64,000 nt of DNA from Ensifer adhaerens (GCA_900215285.1 OCMG01000004.1:2712001-2776000); one strand, 5' to 3'; counted from the first letter of the stretch, positions 11,699-22,694 are shown. Translations and numbers: made by a program. Notes: a model not told the origin generated them from the letters alone.

Positions 11699-13348
11699 AT
11701 GACAGGAACCGTTGTTCTCATCAATCTCGCCGGAGCAGTTGCCATGCTGCTCTGGGCGACTCGCATGGTGAGAACCGGCGTCGAACGCGCCTATGGCGAC
11801 CTGCTGCGCCGCAAGCTCCGGCTGGCGCTCGGCAACCGCGTCACGGCCGCCGGTGCAGGCTTTGCCATGGCCATTCTGCTGCAGAGTTCCACGGCTGTTG
11901 CCTTGATCGTTTCCGGGTTTTCGGCCAGCGGCTACATTAGCAACGCGATCGGCATTGCAACATTGCTGGGTGCCGATCTGGGCTCCGCCTTAGTGGTTCG
12001 GATCCTGCGCCACGACCTCTCTTTACTGGTACCGATCCTTCTCGTTGCCGGAACGGTGGCGTTCCGGGCAACCGAGGCACGTGGATGGCGCCAGGCGGGA
12101 CGCATCCTCTTCGGACTTGGCCTGCTGGTGCTGTCCCTGCACATGATCGCGGAGGCTGCCGCGCCACTGAATGAAAGCAGTCTTCTGCCGGTCGTCATCG
12201 ATTATCTTCGACAGGACTGGATCACGGCATTTCTGCTGGCGGGCATCGTTGCCTGGCTCTTTCACTCCAGCGTCGCCGCAATCCTGCTCTTCGCGTCGCT
12301 TGCCGACCGCGGCGTCATTCCCAACGAACTGGTTTTGCCACTGGTGCTCGGTGTCAATTTCGGTGCCGCCGTTGTTGCTGCCGTTCTGACGCGCGGCGGT
12401 CCGTCGGAGGGGCGTGTCATTCCCCTGGGAAAAATGCTGATACGCGGTGTCACGACCACGGGGGCGCTGGTTCTTGACCTGCTTCACCCGGTCTCGCTTG
12501 ACTGGATCGGCGGCACCACCGGCAACAAGATCGTCGTTTGCCATCTGATCTTCAATGGTGTGACGGTACTTGCGAGCCTCTTTGTCGTCAACAGGATCAG
12601 CGAAGTTCTCACCCGTGTACTTGTTCGCCCTGCCCCGCCCGAAAGGGTCATCGACACACGCCTTTCGGCGCTGAATCCGAATGAACTCGCCGACCCACAT
12701 CGGGCCGCGAACAATGTGCTGCGGGAGCTTGTCGCGCTCTGTGACAAGATCGAACTCATGCTGGTTCACATCATCGACCTCTTCGAGCGGCCGGACAAAA
12801 CGCAGATGGCCGCGATCGAGCAGCTGGACGACGAGATCGACAGCATGCACCGCGACATCAAGTTCTATCTGGCACGGATTTCGGAAAGCATTCTCGACGG
12901 TGAGTCTTCGGAACGGTGTAACGAGCTCATGAGCGTCACGATCAAGCTCGAACAGACCGCCGACATTATTTCGCAGAACATGGTCACTCGGGCACGCAAG
13001 AAGCAGGGACGTGAAATCAGGTTCTCCGAGCAGGGCTGGGACGAGTTGAAAGACCTTCACGCGGAAGTGCTTCAGAATGCCCGCCAGGCGTTCAATCTGC
13101 TGATCAATTCCGACGTGGAATATGCCCGCCAGCTGGCCGCTCGGAAGGAGGTCGTCCGGCGCATGGTTCAGCAGAGCGAGGAAATGCACATGCGCCGACT
13201 GCGCGGCGGGACGCAGGAGAGCTTCGAGAGCAGCTCGATCCATATCGACATGATCCGCGACCTCAAGGAAGTGAATTCGCTTCTGGTCTCGCTGGCCTAT
13301 CCGGTGCTGGCGCGGGCAGGAATGTTGCGTGAAAGCCGGCTTCTCTGA
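11699..13348 (+). CDS. Na/Pi cotransporter family protein with PhoU-like C-terminus
   Basis: A 549-aa membrane protein with the two inverted Na/Pi-cotransporter repeats (Q-S-S-T motif in AILLQSSTAVALI at about residue 65; VAWLFHSSVAAILLF in the second repeat). A cytoplasmic helical C-terminal half resembles PhoU (about residues 340-545). This is the YjbB/NptA-type architecture thought to export or import phosphate with Na+. The chosen start (ATG 11699) gives the usual N-terminus MTGTVVLINLAGAVAMLLW; an ATG 42 bp upstream in the same frame is possible. It lies upstream of purC. Confidence 0.9.
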   Translation: MTGTVVLINLAGAVAMLLWATRMVRTGVERAYGDLLRRKLRLALGNRVTAAGAGFAMAILLQSSTAVALIVSGFSASGYISNAIGIATLLGADLGSALVVRILRHDLSLLVPILLVAGTVAFRATEARGWRQAGRILFGLGLLVLSLHMIAEAAAPLNESSLLPVVIDYLRQDWITAFLLAGIVAWLFHSSVAAILLFASLADRGVIPNELVLPLVLGVNFGAAVVAAVLTRGGPSEGRVIPLGKMLIRGVTTTGALVLDLLHPVSLDWIGGTTGNKIVVCHLIFNGVTVLASLFVVNRISEVLTRVLVRPAPPERVIDTRLSALNPNELADPHRAANNVLRELVALCDKIELMLVHIIDLFERPDKTQMAAIEQLDDEIDSMHRDIKFYLARISESILDGESSERCNELMSVTIKLEQTADIISQNMVTRARKKQGREIRFSEQGWDELKDLHAEVLQNARQAFNLLINSDVEYARQLAARKEVVRRMVQQSEEMHMRRLRGGTQESFESSSIHIDMIRDLKEVNSLLVSLAYPVLARAGMLRESRLL

Positions 13349-13480
13349 TCCGCCGAGGCGAAACCGGGCTTGCGCTTGCGCGACCGCACCAGTAGAGCGA
13401 AGGAGAACGCGGGTGCTCAAGCTTCAGACCCGCATGGCACGATCTGCCGGCGCGCCGGCGACACATCCGGAAGATTTCCC

Positions 13481-14437
13481 ATGGCCGACATGCCCGTCCT
13501 TGCCGACGCCACGATCCCCGAACTGCCGAACCACTACAAGGGTAAGGTCCGTGAAAACTACGACCTGCCTGGCGATCGCCGCGTGATCATTGCCACGGAC
13601 CGGTTGAGCGCCTTCGACAGGATTCTGACCTGCGTCCCCTACAAGGGGCAGATCCTGACGCAGATCGCGCGCTACTGGTTCGACAAAACGAGCGACATCT
13701 GCCCCAACCACGTCATCGACTATCCGGACCCCAATGTCGTCATTGGCAAGCGCCTCGATATTCTGCCTGTCGAAATCGTGGTGCGTGGCTATCTCGCCGG
13801 CACAACCAGCACGTCGATCCTCACGCTTTACAAGAACGGCCAGCGGAGCATGTACGGCATCACGCTGCCGGAGGGGCTGAAGCCTAATCAGAAGCTTCCC
13901 GAGGCGATTATCACGCCGACCAGTAAGGCCTTCGATGGCGGCCACGACGAACCGCTGACACCGGACGAAATCGTCAGCCGCGGACTTCTCAGTGCCGAGC
14001 AATGGGCAACGCTGAAGGATTACGCACTTAAGCTCTTCGCGCGCGGCCAGCAGATGGCGGCGGAACGTGGATTGATCCTTGTCGATACGAAATACGAGTT
14101 CGGCACGGACGAGAATGGCAAGATCATTCTCGCCGATGAAATTCACACGCCGGATTCAAGCCGATACTGGATTGCCGAAAGCTACCCTGCCCGGTTCGCG
14201 GCGGGCGAGCGTCCGGAAAGCTTTGACAAGGATTTCGTGCGCGCCTGGGTCAACGAACGTTGCGACCCCTACAAGGATGAAATTCCGGAAATTCCGCAGA
14301 AATTGATCCGCGAAACCTCGGCGGTCTACATGAAGGCGTTCGAGGCCATCACCGGCAAGGCCTTCGATCCTTCGACGGTCGAAGCGCCAGTGCTCGATCG
14401 CGTTCGCAAGAATCTGGCGCCCTATTTCAACCGCTGA
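13481..14437 (+). CDS. purC: Phosphoribosylaminoimidazole-succinocarboxamide synthase
   Basis: A 318-aa SAICAR synthetase, which joins CAIR and aspartate using ATP in de novo purine synthesis. Recognised by [11 protein letters not shown] near the N-terminus, [18 protein letters not shown], and [11 protein letters not shown] with [12 protein letters not shown] downstream. The length matches the longer (ADE1-like) SAICAR synthase class rather than the ~240-aa form. ATG at 13481 begins the conserved region; earlier in-frame starts lack similarity. The 3' end overlaps the convergent metallo-hydrolase gene by 11 bp. Confidence 0.95.
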   Translation: MADMPVLADATIPELPNHYKGKVRENYDLPGDRRVIIATDRLSAFDRILTCVPYKGQILTQIARYWFDKTSDICPNHVIDYPDPNVVIGKRLDILPVEIVVRGYLAGTTSTSILTLYKNGQRSMYGITLPEGLKPNQKLPEAIITPTSKAFDGGHDEPLTPDEIVSRGLLSAEQWATLKDYALKLFARGQQMAAERGLILVDTKYEFGTDENGKIILADEIHTPDSSRYWIAESYPARFAAGERPESFDKDFVRAWVNERCDPYKDEIPEIPQKLIRETSAVYMKAFEAITGKAFDPSTVEAPVLDRVRKNLAPYFNR

Positions 14438-15257
14438 GCTCGTCGGACACGTCATACTCCACGCAAAGCCCGTCGTAGGCGGGCTCGACATGGGGAGGCG
14501 TTTCCGCAAGCACAGTGTCGTAATCGAGCGGAATATGCATGTGGGTGAGGATCGCGCGGCGCGGCGCGAAACGCCCAATCCACCCAAGTGCCTGCTCCAT
14601 CGACAGGTGGCTCGGATGAAAGCGATATTGCAGGCAGTCGATGACCAGGGTGTCGAGGCCATGGAGCTTGCTGTGCGAGCCTTCGGGAAAATCGCTGACA
14701 TCGCTGCAATAGGCGAAATCGCCGACCCTGAAGCCGAGCGACATGATATCGCCATGCACCTGCAGGACCGGCAGGAAGGTAATCGGCCCACCGGCGCCGG
14801 AGATCGTGATCGGCACATCCGGGGTCTCGATCAGGAAGGGTTCGACAATCGGCGGGTAATTGCTGCCCACGGGCGTTTCCACACAATAGCCGAATCCGGT
14901 GCGAATGCGCTCCATCGTGGCCGCGTCCGCATGGATCGGGATACGCTGCCGCTGGGCGTGAAAATATCCGCGTATGTCGTCGATGCCGTGGAGGTGATCG
15001 GCGTGGGCGTGGGTATAGACGACCGCATCCAGATGCGCGACCCCGGCAGCCACCATCTGCTCGCGAAAATCCGGCCCCGTATCGATGACAACCGTGGTGG
15101 TGCCGCCGTCATGGCCAATCTGTTCAACCAGAAGCGCGGCGCGCTTTCTGCGGTTCTTGGGGTTCGCAGGGTCACAGACGCCCCAGTCGCCATTGATCCG
15201 GGGGACGCCGGGCGACGACGCACAGCCGAGAATGGTGAACCGCCGCTTGACCGCCAC
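14427..15257 (-). CDS. MBL-fold metallo-hydrolase (PhnP-like)
   Basis: A 276-aa metallo-beta-lactamase-fold protein with the metal-binding motif [13 protein letters not shown], a later Asp ligand region (YCSDVSDFP) and the C-terminal [12 protein letters not shown]. The sequence is closest to the PhnP/phosphoribosyl cyclic phosphodiesterase-like group often found next to tatD and metG in rhizobia. Hydrolysis of a phosphodiester is expected, but the substrate is not determined by sequence. It follows tatD with only a 4-bp gap, so metG-tatD-MBL look like one operon. Confidence 0.9.
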   Translation of the reverse strand: MAVKRRFTILGCASSPGVPRINGDWGVCDPANPKNRRKRAALLVEQIGHDGGTTTVVIDTGPDFREQMVAAGVAHLDAVVYTHAHADHLHGIDDIRGYFHAQRQRIPIHADAATMERIRTGFGYCVETPVGSNYPPIVEPFLIETPDVPITISGAGGPITFLPVLQVHGDIMSLGFRVGDFAYCSDVSDFPEGSHSKLHGLDTLVIDCLQYRFHPSHLSMEQALGWIGRFAPRRAILTHMHIPLDYDTVLAETPPHVEPAYDGLCVEYDVSDELSG

Positions 15258-15261
15258 GCCG

Positions 15262-16041
15262 TCAGACCCTCGTCATCCGCGAGAAACAGCGGAATGCATT
15301 GTCCGTCGTCAGTCGGGCCGTTTCCTCAACGCTAAGACCGATGGTTTCGGCCAGAACGGACGCCGTATGTGCCACATAGGCCGGTTCGTTCCGCTTGCCG
15401 CGGAACGGCTTCGGTGCGAGATAGGGTGCGTCCGTCTCGACCAGAAGCCGATCGTGCGGCACGGTGGCTGCGATTTCGCGGAGGTCCTGCGACTTAGGAA
15501 AGGTCAGGATGCCGGAGAAGGAGACATAGCCGCCAAGCTCGACGCCGACGCGGGCGAGTTCCGGACCGGACGAGAAGCAATGGAGGATGAAGGAGAAAGC
15601 GCCTTTTCCCATCTCGTCCTTCAGGATAGCAGCCATGTCGTCATCGGCGCTGCGGGCATGGATGACCAGCGGCAGGCCCGTTTGCCGCGCGGCTTCGATC
15701 TGGCGACGGAAGACGGGCTTCTGCACGTCCGGCGTCGCATAGTCGTAGTGATAGTCGAGCCCCGCTTCGCCAATGGCGACACATTTTTCATAGGCCGCGG
15801 CCTGAACATAGGCCTCGACGGGTAGATCCGGCTCGTCGGCGGCATTGTTGGGATGCGTGCCGGCGGAGCAGAAGACATTCGGATAGGTCTTAGCTATGGC
15901 CTTCACCTGGTCGAATTTGCCGACCCGGGTCGAGATCGTCACCATCTGCTTCACGCCCGCTTCGCCCGCGCGCGCGACAAGCGCGTCGCGCTCATCCGCG
16001 AAATCGGCAAAGTCGAGATGGCAATGGGTGTCGATCAGCAT
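15262..16041 (-). CDS. TatD family metal-dependent hydrolase/DNase
   Basis: A 259-aa TIM-barrel amidohydrolase-like protein. It has the DTHCHLD metal-binding motif at residues 3-9, the AIGEAGLDYHYD strand, PLVIHARSADDD, and LVETDAPYLAPKPFRG near residue 205, all hallmarks of TatD. TatD proteins are Mg-dependent 3'-5' nucleases with roles in DNA repair and turnover. The gene lies 17 bp downstream of metG on the same strand and 4 bp before the MBL hydrolase gene. Confidence 0.95.
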   Translation of the reverse strand: MLIDTHCHLDFADFADERDALVARAGEAGVKQMVTISTRVGKFDQVKAIAKTYPNVFCSAGTHPNNAADEPDLPVEAYVQAAAYEKCVAIGEAGLDYHYDYATPDVQKPVFRRQIEAARQTGLPLVIHARSADDDMAAILKDEMGKGAFSFILHCFSSGPELARVGVELGGYVSFSGILTFPKSQDLREIAATVPHDRLLVETDAPYLAPKPFRGKRNEPAYVAHTASVLAETIGLSVEETARLTTDNAFRCFSRMTRV

Positions 16042-16058
16042 TCGTTCGAACTCTCCGT

Positions 16059-17609
16059 TCAGGCCTTCGCTTCCGGCGCAACATAGCGCGGGAAGACTGG
16101 CGTCGGCTGGTCGATGGCGGTGCCGGAAACGAGACGTCCGGCGGCGCCAAGCGCATCGAAGCTACGCTTGTCGGCGGGAACCGCAACGAGGTCGAGCAGC
16201 TTCGCAGACGAGGTCGGCATGAAGGGCTGCAGAAGGATCGCGATCTGACGCACGGTCTCGGCCGTGACGTAAAGTACGGTCTCCATGCGCTTCGGATCTG
16301 TCTTCTTCAGCGCCCAGGGCTCCTGGCCGGCAAAGTAACGGTCGCCTTCGGCCACGGCCGCGATGATCGCGGTGACGGCCTTGTGGATTGCGAAATTGCC
16401 CATGTCTGCGCGCGCGACGTCGATGACGCCGTCGATATGTCCAAGCATCGCCTTGTCTTCGTCCGACAGTGGTCCGCATTCGGGAATCTTGCCGTCGCAA
16501 TTCTTGAAGATCATCGACAGCGACCGACTGGCGAGGTTGCCGATTCCGTTGGCGAGGTCGGAATTGATGCGGGTGGCAATCGCCTCGTCGCTATAGCTGC
16601 CGTCCTGCCCGAAGGAGACCTCGCGCATGAAGAAGTAACGGATCTGGTCGAGACCGAAATGATCGATCAGATTGAAGGGGTCGACGACGTTGCCAACAGA
16701 CTTCGACATCTTCTCCCCCTTGTTCAGGAGGAAGCCGTGTGCGTAGACCCGCTTCGGCAGTTCGACGCCTGCGGACATGAGGAAGGCCGGCCAGTAGACC
16801 GCGTGAAAGCGGATGATGTCCTTGCCGATGATGTGAACGGCCGGCCAGAATTTCCACAGCGGCGCATTTTCGTCCGGATAACCGGCTGCGGTGATGTAGT
16901 TGGTCAGCGCGTCCACCCAGACATACATGACATGCGCCGGGTTGCCGGGAACCGGGATGCCCCAATTGAAGGTGGTGCGCGAAACCGACAGATCCTTGAG
17001 GCCGGACTTCACGAAGGAAATGACCTCGTTACGGCGCTCGGATGGCCCGATAAAGTCGGGATGCGCCTCGTAATACGCCAGCAACTTTTCGCCGTAGGCG
17101 GAGAGCTTGAAGAAATAGCTCTCCTCTTCCACCCATTCGACCGGGGAGCCCAGCGGTTCGCGACGAACGCCATCGGTGCCGACGGTCGTTTCACTCTCGT
17201 CGAAATAGGCTTCCTGCCGGACCGAATACCAACCGCCATAGGTGTCGAGATAGATGTCGCCATTGGCTTCCATCTTCTTCCACAGAGCCTGCACCGCGAT
17301 GCGATGACGTTCTTCGGTCGTGCGGATGAAGTCGTCGTTCGAGCAATTGAGGCGCTTCAAAAGGTCACGGAAGACCGCCGAGTTGCGGTCTGCGAGCGCA
17401 AGGGGCGTAATCCCCTCCTTCTCGGCGGTCTGCTGCATTTTCTGGCCGTGCTCGTCCGTACCGGAAAGGAAGCGGACATCCCTGCCCTCTAGACGCTGGA
17501 AGCGCGCCATCACGTCGGTCGCGATCGCCGTGTAGGCGTGGCCGATATGCGGCGCGCCATTGGGATAGAAGATCGGCGTGGTGATGTAGAATCGCTCTTT
17601 TTCGGTCAT
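16059..17609 (-). CDS. metG: Methionyl-tRNA synthetase
   Basis: A 516-aa class I aminoacyl-tRNA synthetase that charges tRNA-Met. It shows the HIGH motif (H21-IGH24) and the KMSKS loop (EKMSKSVGN) and ends after the anticodon-binding helical domain, without the C-terminal tRNA-binding EMAP domain seen in E. coli-type enzymes; this shorter form is usual in alphaproteobacteria. The start at 17609 ([10 protein letters not shown]) begins the conserved region; the open frame continues 54 bp upstream without similarity. It leads the metG-tatD-MBL cluster. Confidence 0.97.
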   Translation of the reverse strand: MTEKERFYITTPIFYPNGAPHIGHAYTAIATDVMARFQRLEGRDVRFLSGTDEHGQKMQQTAEKEGITPLALADRNSAVFRDLLKRLNCSNDDFIRTTEERHRIAVQALWKKMEANGDIYLDTYGGWYSVRQEAYFDESETTVGTDGVRREPLGSPVEWVEEESYFFKLSAYGEKLLAYYEAHPDFIGPSERRNEVISFVKSGLKDLSVSRTTFNWGIPVPGNPAHVMYVWVDALTNYITAAGYPDENAPLWKFWPAVHIIGKDIIRFHAVYWPAFLMSAGVELPKRVYAHGFLLNKGEKMSKSVGNVVDPFNLIDHFGLDQIRYFFMREVSFGQDGSYSDEAIATRINSDLANGIGNLASRSLSMIFKNCDGKIPECGPLSDEDKAMLGHIDGVIDVARADMGNFAIHKAVTAIIAAVAEGDRYFAGQEPWALKKTDPKRMETVLYVTAETVRQIAILLQPFMPTSSAKLLDLVAVPADKRSFDALGAAGRLVSGTAIDQPTPVFPRYVAPEAKA

Positions 17610-17754
17610 GTCCGGATGTCTGCCTTGAAACGTTGTCTGGCTTCTAAACCACTTTCCCCGCAAACGAAACCACCGTTTTTCTCATACGGGCCATACGTTG
17701 ACAGGGCTTGCTTGCGGAGGCTATCCAGAACCGCAATGAAATGCAGATGCCGGC

Positions 17755-18579
17755 GTGGAGCTGGTGAACTCTCCGGAGGGTGAGCCGCTGGGCCCGACCG
17801 ACAGTTTTGATCTCCTTTATTCCCTATCCGGCCTTGTCGTCGGGTTTCTCATCGGCCTGACCGGCGTCGGCGGAGGATCCCTGATGACTCCGATCCTGGT
17901 GCTCGTCTTTGGCGTGCACCCGGCCTCAGCGGTGGGAACCGATCTCCTGTTTGCCGCCGCGACGAAGATCGTCGGCACCGGGATTCATGGATGGAAGGGA
18001 ACAATCGACTGGAAAATCGTCCGCGCGCTTGGTCTCGGCAGCGTTCCGGCGGCCTTTCTCACGCTCTACTTCATTTCCGGGGTGGACCATGGCGCACAGT
18101 CCAAGATGCTGACGCTGATTCTGGGAATCGTACTTGTCATTGTCGCGCTCGTCCTCGCCCTGCGACCCATGATCGTGAGGCTTTCGCTGAATATCCAACG
18201 CGCGCGCGCGCCACTGACGGATACCCAGCGAGCGATTGCGACCACGATCCTCGGCTTTGCGCTGGGGATGCTCGTTACGGCCTCTTCCGTCGGCGCCGGA
18301 GCCATGGGCGTGACGATCCTGCTGATCCTTTACCCGGCGCTCAAGCTCAGCGATCTCGTCGGGTCGGATATCGTGCACGCCGTGCCTCTGACGCTGATCG
18401 CGGGCGCGGGCTATTGGTATCTGGGTGAGGTGAAGCCGTTGATGCTGTCAGCATTGTTGCTGGGGTCGATCCCCGGCGTGGTCGCCGGCAGTCTTTTGGC
18501 CCCGCGGCTGCCAGATCAGTACCTGCGACCGGCACTCGCCATCGTGCTCGCCGCTGCAGGCCTGAAGATGCTTTTCTAA
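17755..18579 (+). CDS. TauE/SafE family sulfite/organosulfonate exporter-like membrane protein
   Basis: A 274-aa protein with about eight hydrophobic segments. The two family half-repeats are visible: GFLIGLTGVGGGSLMTPIL at the N-terminus and FALGMLVTASSVGAGAMGV in the middle, each followed by a short acidic/polar turn. TauE/SafE proteins are anion exporters, mainly for sulfite, sulfoacetate or related compounds; the substrate is not predictable here. The start is uncertain (GTG 17755 chosen). The gene sits on the opposite strand between metG and holB, which are normally close, so it may be an insertion. Confidence 0.87.
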   Translation: MELVNSPEGEPLGPTDSFDLLYSLSGLVVGFLIGLTGVGGGSLMTPILVLVFGVHPASAVGTDLLFAAATKIVGTGIHGWKGTIDWKIVRALGLGSVPAAFLTLYFISGVDHGAQSKMLTLILGIVLVIVALVLALRPMIVRLSLNIQRARAPLTDTQRAIATTILGFALGMLVTASSVGAGAMGVTILLILYPALKLSDLVGSDIVHAVPLTLIAGAGYWYLGEVKPLMLSALLLGSIPGVVAGSLLAPRLPDQYLRPALAIVLAAAGLKMLF

Positions 18580-18681
18580 CGTCATTCCAGCGGGTGAAAC
18601 CGGTTTCGCGTCCGTGATAGCGCGAAAACCAGGAGATAGACCGTCCGTCCGATGTTTCCAGGAATCGCGGAAACGATCTGG

Positions 18682-19713
18682 CTAGCCTTGCAGGTAGGAT
18701 TCTACCGCGTTCATGACGATCTGCTTGCGGTCAAGATTATAGGCCACGGAGGTGGCTATCCGCTCTTTCAGGGCCGACGAGAGCTCGGACATGCGTGCGG
18801 CTCCGTGGAGGTCGTGTCTCAGCGCCGCTGCACGCGCATCCCCTTCGATGCGACGGATGAGGTTGTCGGTGAAGAAGGCGAAGATCGTCTCGCTTCCCTT
18901 GGACGAGAGAGCCTCGGCAAGCTTGATCAGCTCCTGGCGCTGCTGCCCGCCGGCCGATTGCGAGAGAACATTCTCGAAGGCATTGAGGATCTCCAGGCCG
19001 CCATAGTTGACCAGCTTCAGAGCCTCCGAAACGCTGCCACCGGCCTGGGCGAACAATGCTGCACGGCTTTGCGGGTTGATCTCAAAGCCGAGTGCCTTCA
19101 GTGCGCTTTCGAGGTCCGAATCGGACAGTGGACGCAGCGGCAGGGGAAGGCATCGAGAGCGGATGGTTGGCAGCAGCCTTCCGGGCGCATGCGTCAATAC
19201 CAGGAACATTGCGCGCTTCGGCGGCTCCTCCAGCATTTTCAGGATCGCATTGGCGGCATTGCGGTTCAGGTCATCCGCCGCATCGACGATAACGATGCGC
19301 CAGTTGTCGGAACCGGACGTCTGGGCGAAAAATCGTCCTGCCCGCCGAACCTCGTCAATGGTAATCGCGCTCTTGAACCGTCCGGCCTTTTCGTCGAAAG
19401 GCCGCGTGAGGTGGATGAGATTGTGGGAAGCACCGGAAGCCACCTGGCGGAAATGCGCGGAGCCGGGATCCGGTGGCGCAATCATCGCGGGAGCAGACTC
19501 CGCGTCGGGATGCGCCAGGACGTGATTGGCGAACCGAAACGCCAGTGTTGCCTTGCCAATTCCTTCAGGGCCTTCGATGAGAATGGCATGGTGACTCTTT
19601 CCGGACCGATAGGCCCGCCCGAGAAATGCCAGCGCTGCATCATGACCGAACAGCGCGAGTGTTTCGGCGGGTGGGCGCGCGCCATCCAGGATGCCGTCTT
19701 CCGCACCGCTCAT
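18682..19713 (-). CDS. holB: DNA polymerase III subunit delta'
   Basis: A 343-aa clamp-loader subunit. It has the degenerate P-loop GPEGIGKAT (about residues 48-56), the sensor region [19 protein letters not shown], the LEEPP motif, and a helical C-terminal domain. Delta' works with delta and tau/gamma to load the beta clamp. ATG at 19713 starts four bases inside the end of tmk (ATGA overlap), strong evidence of translational coupling. The longer open frame upstream overlaps tmk and was rejected. Confidence 0.93.
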   Translation of the reverse strand: MSGAEDGILDGARPPAETLALFGHDAALAFLGRAYRSGKSHHAILIEGPEGIGKATLAFRFANHVLAHPDAESAPAMIAPPDPGSAHFRQVASGASHNLIHLTRPFDEKAGRFKSAITIDEVRRAGRFFAQTSGSDNWRIVIVDAADDLNRNAANAILKMLEEPPKRAMFLVLTHAPGRLLPTIRSRCLPLPLRPLSDSDLESALKALGFEINPQSRAALFAQAGGSVSEALKLVNYGGLEILNAFENVLSQSAGGQQRQELIKLAEALSSKGSETIFAFFTDNLIRRIEGDARAAALRHDLHGAARMSELSSALKERIATSVAYNLDRKQIVMNAVESYLQG

Positions 19714-20441
19714 CGCGCTGCACTCGCCCTGCTGCTGGCGGAGCGGCTGCGAATGGGCAGCATCGGCTCGACGATCCGGTAAACCGCCTCCGCGATCGCT
19801 TCCACCTCGCCGGAGGCGTCGACAATGCGGCAACGGAAGGGTTCGGCGGCGGCGATATCGAGAAAGGCTTCGCGACGCGTCTTGTGCGTTTCGAGCTCTT
19901 CCCTCTCGAAGCGGTCCGGTGTCGCATCCCTGTCGATTGCATCAAGACGCCTGCGGGCTCGGGCAAGCCCCACCTCTGCGGGCAGATCGAAGATGATGGT
20001 GCAGTCGGGAACGGTTCCGTTGATGGCGACGCGTTCGAGGTTGGCGACGAAATCATGCGGCAGGTTGCCGGTCACACCCTGATAGACGCGGGAGGAATCC
20101 ATGAAGCGATCGCACAGCACCACGGAACCGGCGGACAGCGCCGGCTTGATCAACTCCTCGACATGGTCATTGCGGGCTGCGGCGAAAAGGATGGCTTCCA
20201 TGCGCACGCCGAACTCTTCCGCCGCTCCGCTCAGGATGACGTGTCGAACGGCTTCAGCGCCCGCGGACCCCCCCGGTTCGCGAGTCGTAACCACGTCGTA
20301 ACCGGAGGCGCGCAGGCGCTCCGCGAGCAGCCGAATCTGCGTCGACTTGCCAGCGCCCTCGCCACCTTCGAATGTCACGAACAATCCGTTGTTTGCCGCC
20401 AAAGCCTTTTCCCGATCGGGCTTGCGTTGCCCGCTATCCAT
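19710..20441 (-). CDS. tmk: Thymidylate kinase
   Basis: A 243-aa P-loop kinase that phosphorylates dTMP to dTDP. It has the Walker [12 protein letters not shown] at residues 24-34, the DR(F/Y) motif in [15 protein letters not shown], and the TREPGGS signature. A ~20-residue polar N-terminal extension precedes the conserved core. The start at 20441 is one base from the stop of the upstream D,D-carboxypeptidase-like gene, and the 3' end overlaps holB by four bases, giving a dac-tmk-holB operon. Confidence 0.96.
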   Translation of the reverse strand: MDSGQRKPDREKALAANNGLFVTFEGGEGAGKSTQIRLLAERLRASGYDVVTTREPGGSAGAEAVRHVILSGAAEEFGVRMEAILFAAARNDHVEELIKPALSAGSVVLCDRFMDSSRVYQGVTGNLPHDFVANLERVAINGTVPDCTIIFDLPAEVGLARARRRLDAIDRDATPDRFEREELETHKTRREAFLDIAAAEPFRCRIVDASGEVEAIAEAVYRIVEPMLPIRSRSASSRASAAR

Positions 20442-20442
20442 T

Positions 20443-21609
20443 TCAGAGCCAGAAGAACAGCAGCTCCCACACCGCGTCAAGTGCGCGGCCCAGGAGTGAA
20501 CCGCCGCCCACGTCGTTCTGCGCGTAAACAGGCACTTCCTGCAGTACTTCCTCGCCGTTGTACAGTCTGAGCGCGCCCACCTTTGCGCCTTTTTCCACCG
20601 GCGCCTTGAAAGGCCAGTCATACGCAATGCGCGCAGTCACGCGATCGGGCAATCTCTTGTCCTGAAAGATCGCAACAGGCGTTTTTGCGGCAACCGGAAC
20701 ATGCGAATCAGCGCCTCCGTATACCGGTACGTCGCCGATCACTTCGCCTGCGGCAAAGATCTGGCGCCTTTCAAAGGCGCTCAGCCCCCATTCCAGGATG
20801 TTGCGCGCCTCGTCCTCCCGCTCCTTCGGGCTCGAGAGGCCACTCATTGCAAGGTAGAGCCTGACGCCGTTTCGTTCCACGGTCGCCACGATCCCATAGC
20901 CATCCTCTTCGGAATACCCCGTGGCAAAGCCATCGCTGCCCTCGACGCTCGCAAAGAGCGGATAGCGGTTGCGCTGCTTGATCTTGTTCCATTCGAACTC
21001 GCGCATGGCGAAATACGGGAAATATTCCGGGTAGTTGTCGTGCAGGTCGCGCGACAGCATGACCAGCTCGCGCATCGTCATTCGGTTCCCCGGGTCCGGA
21101 AGCCCCGAAGCATTCGCGAAGGTGGATTTCTTCAATCCGATTTCCCTGGCGCGCGCGTTGAGCTTTTCGGTGAACGCCGCATCGCTTCCCGAAATGCCTT
21201 CGGCCAGGATGATGCAGGCGTCGTTCGCCTGCTGCACGATCAAACCCTTCAGCAGGTCCTCGACCCTGATGCGCGACTTCAGCGCGGCAAACATGGTGGA
21301 GGTTCGAGAAAGCGCTCCACCCGTGCGCCAAGCGTGTTCTGAGACCGTATACTCCGTGTCGAGGCTGAGCGAGTTCGTTTCGAGAAGATGAAAAACATAA
21401 TCCGCTGTCATGAGCTTCATGAGCGAAGCAGACTGAACCAGCTGATCGGCATTCTTGTTGAGGAGGATCGTACCGGTTTCGGCCTCGATCATGAAGACCT
21501 GCTTGGCCTTGGTGGCGATGGGCTCACCGGCGAAGGCCGTCGTGAACACCGCCAGCCAAAATCCGACGATCGCCGTCAGGATGCAAGCAGCCTTTGCGGA
21601 GGTTTTCAT
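20443..21609 (-). CDS. D-alanyl-D-alanine carboxypeptidase family protein with altered active-site motifs
   Basis: A 388-aa exported protein (signal peptide to about residue 27) of the penicillin-binding S11 family, with a C-terminal PBP5-like beta domain and an amphipathic tail. The nucleophile motif SxxK is present (S62-L-M-K65). However the SxN motif reads Q127-A-N129 and the KTG motif reads A229-T-G231 within GFATGYSE, so two of the three catalytic motifs have lost their key Ser and Lys. The family normally trims the terminal D-Ala of peptidoglycan. Here a reduced, altered or non-enzymatic role is possible. It lies in an operon with tmk and holB. Confidence 0.9.
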   Translation of the reverse strand: MKTSAKAACILTAIVGFWLAVFTTAFAGEPIATKAKQVFMIEAETGTILLNKNADQLVQSASLMKLMTADYVFHLLETNSLSLDTEYTVSEHAWRTGGALSRTSTMFAALKSRIRVEDLLKGLIVQQANDACIILAEGISGSDAAFTEKLNARAREIGLKKSTFANASGLPDPGNRMTMRELVMLSRDLHDNYPEYFPYFAMREFEWNKIKQRNRYPLFASVEGSDGFATGYSEEDGYGIVATVERNGVRLYLAMSGLSSPKEREDEARNILEWGLSAFERRQIFAAGEVIGDVPVYGGADSHVPVAAKTPVAIFQDKRLPDRVTARIAYDWPFKAPVEKGAKVGALRLYNGEEVLQEVPVYAQNDVGGGSLLGRALDAVWELLFFWL

Positions 21610-21662
21610 TGTCGCCGCCCTGTTTCATTCCAATCGGAGGGCGGATCGGATCTCTCGCCGCC

Positions 21663-22694
21663 TCAGCCGCCGTTATTGCTCATATAGGATGCGCGAATCT
21701 TGTCCGCATTCAATTCATATCTTTCCGCGACCAATGCCCGGAAAGGCGCGTTGGCGCCAGAGCGTTCCTCGACATTGACATAGCCTGACGCAAGGCTTCG
21801 GTCACGACCTGCGGCAAGCTGCATCGAGCCGGGGCGAATGCGCGGGATGGGGCCCACTTCCGGCAGGAGCACGAAGGCGGGAGACTGGACCTGGAACGGG
21901 ATCGGCTCCCGCGCCTGCTCGTCCAGGGCGAGCATGGGCGCGCGCTTGGGGGTCGGCGCCTCAACCGGCACAGGCGCAGAAACGTGCATCTGCATCCGAG
22001 CGGGCATGGCGCTGGCGGGCAGCCGGTCGTCGTTGGAAGCGACCATCACGCCAGGAGCAACCTGGCTCGGGATCCCACGGCTACCCTTCGGAATATAGGA
22101 TGCCATCAGGAAGGCCTGATCCTGGCCATCCATGCGGGCCCGGCCAACATACTGGACGCGCACCTTCGCAGTGCCGTGCCCCTTCATGTCCAGCATTTCT
22201 GCCGTCTTGCTGGAAAGGTCGATGATGCGGCCACGTTCATAAGGACCGCGGTCATTGACGCGCACGATGATGGAGGCACCGTTTGACATGTTGGTGACGC
22301 GGGCATAGCTCGGCAGCGGAAATGTCGGATGAGCCGCCGTCAGGGCGCTCGTGTCGTATATTTCGCCGTTGGCGGTGTAGCGGCCGTGGAAGGCGGAGCC
22401 ATACCAGGAGGCATAGCCAACGCGATCATAGTTGCGATCTTCCTTCGGGTAGTAGACCTGTCCCTTGACGACATAGGGCTTGCCCACCATCTCACGACCG
22501 CCACCCTTGGGAACCGGACCATGGAAAACCACCCGCGGACTGGCCTTCACGCCATATTTCGATTCCGCGAAATATTCCTTGCCGTGCCTGGATGAGGTTT
22601 TGGTGGCGGTCGTTGTTCCGCAAGCTGCCAGAGAACCCATGGTCAACGAAAGCGCGAACAGACGCAGTCCGGTTTTGACGCGGCGATCCACCAT
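21663..22694 (-). CDS. rlpA: RlpA-like septal ring lytic transglycosylase lipoprotein
   Basis: A 343-aa lipoprotein: an N-terminal signal peptide ends in the lipobox L-A-A-C25. The double-psi beta-barrel RlpA domain follows (GYASWYGSAFHGRYTANGE, then VRVNDRGPYERGRIIDLS, about residues 92-180). RlpA cleaves naked glycan strands at division sites in other bacteria. No C-terminal SPOR domain is evident; the last ~150 residues are Pro/Ala/Glu-rich. It lies 53 bp upstream of the carboxypeptidase-like gene on the same strand, so a cell-wall/dTMP/replication cluster continues from here. Confidence 0.92.
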   Translation of the reverse strand: MVDRRVKTGLRLFALSLTMGSLAACGTTTATKTSSRHGKEYFAESKYGVKASPRVVFHGPVPKGGGREMVGKPYVVKGQVYYPKEDRNYDRVGYASWYGSAFHGRYTANGEIYDTSALTAAHPTFPLPSYARVTNMSNGASIIVRVNDRGPYERGRIIDLSSKTAEMLDMKGHGTAKVRVQYVGRARMDGQDQAFLMASYIPKGSRGIPSQVAPGVMVASNDDRLPASAMPARMQMHVSAPVPVEAPTPKRAPMLALDEQAREPIPFQVQSPAFVLLPEVGPIPRIRPGSMQLAAGRDRSLASGYVNVEERSGANAPFRALVAERYELNADKIRASYMSNNGG

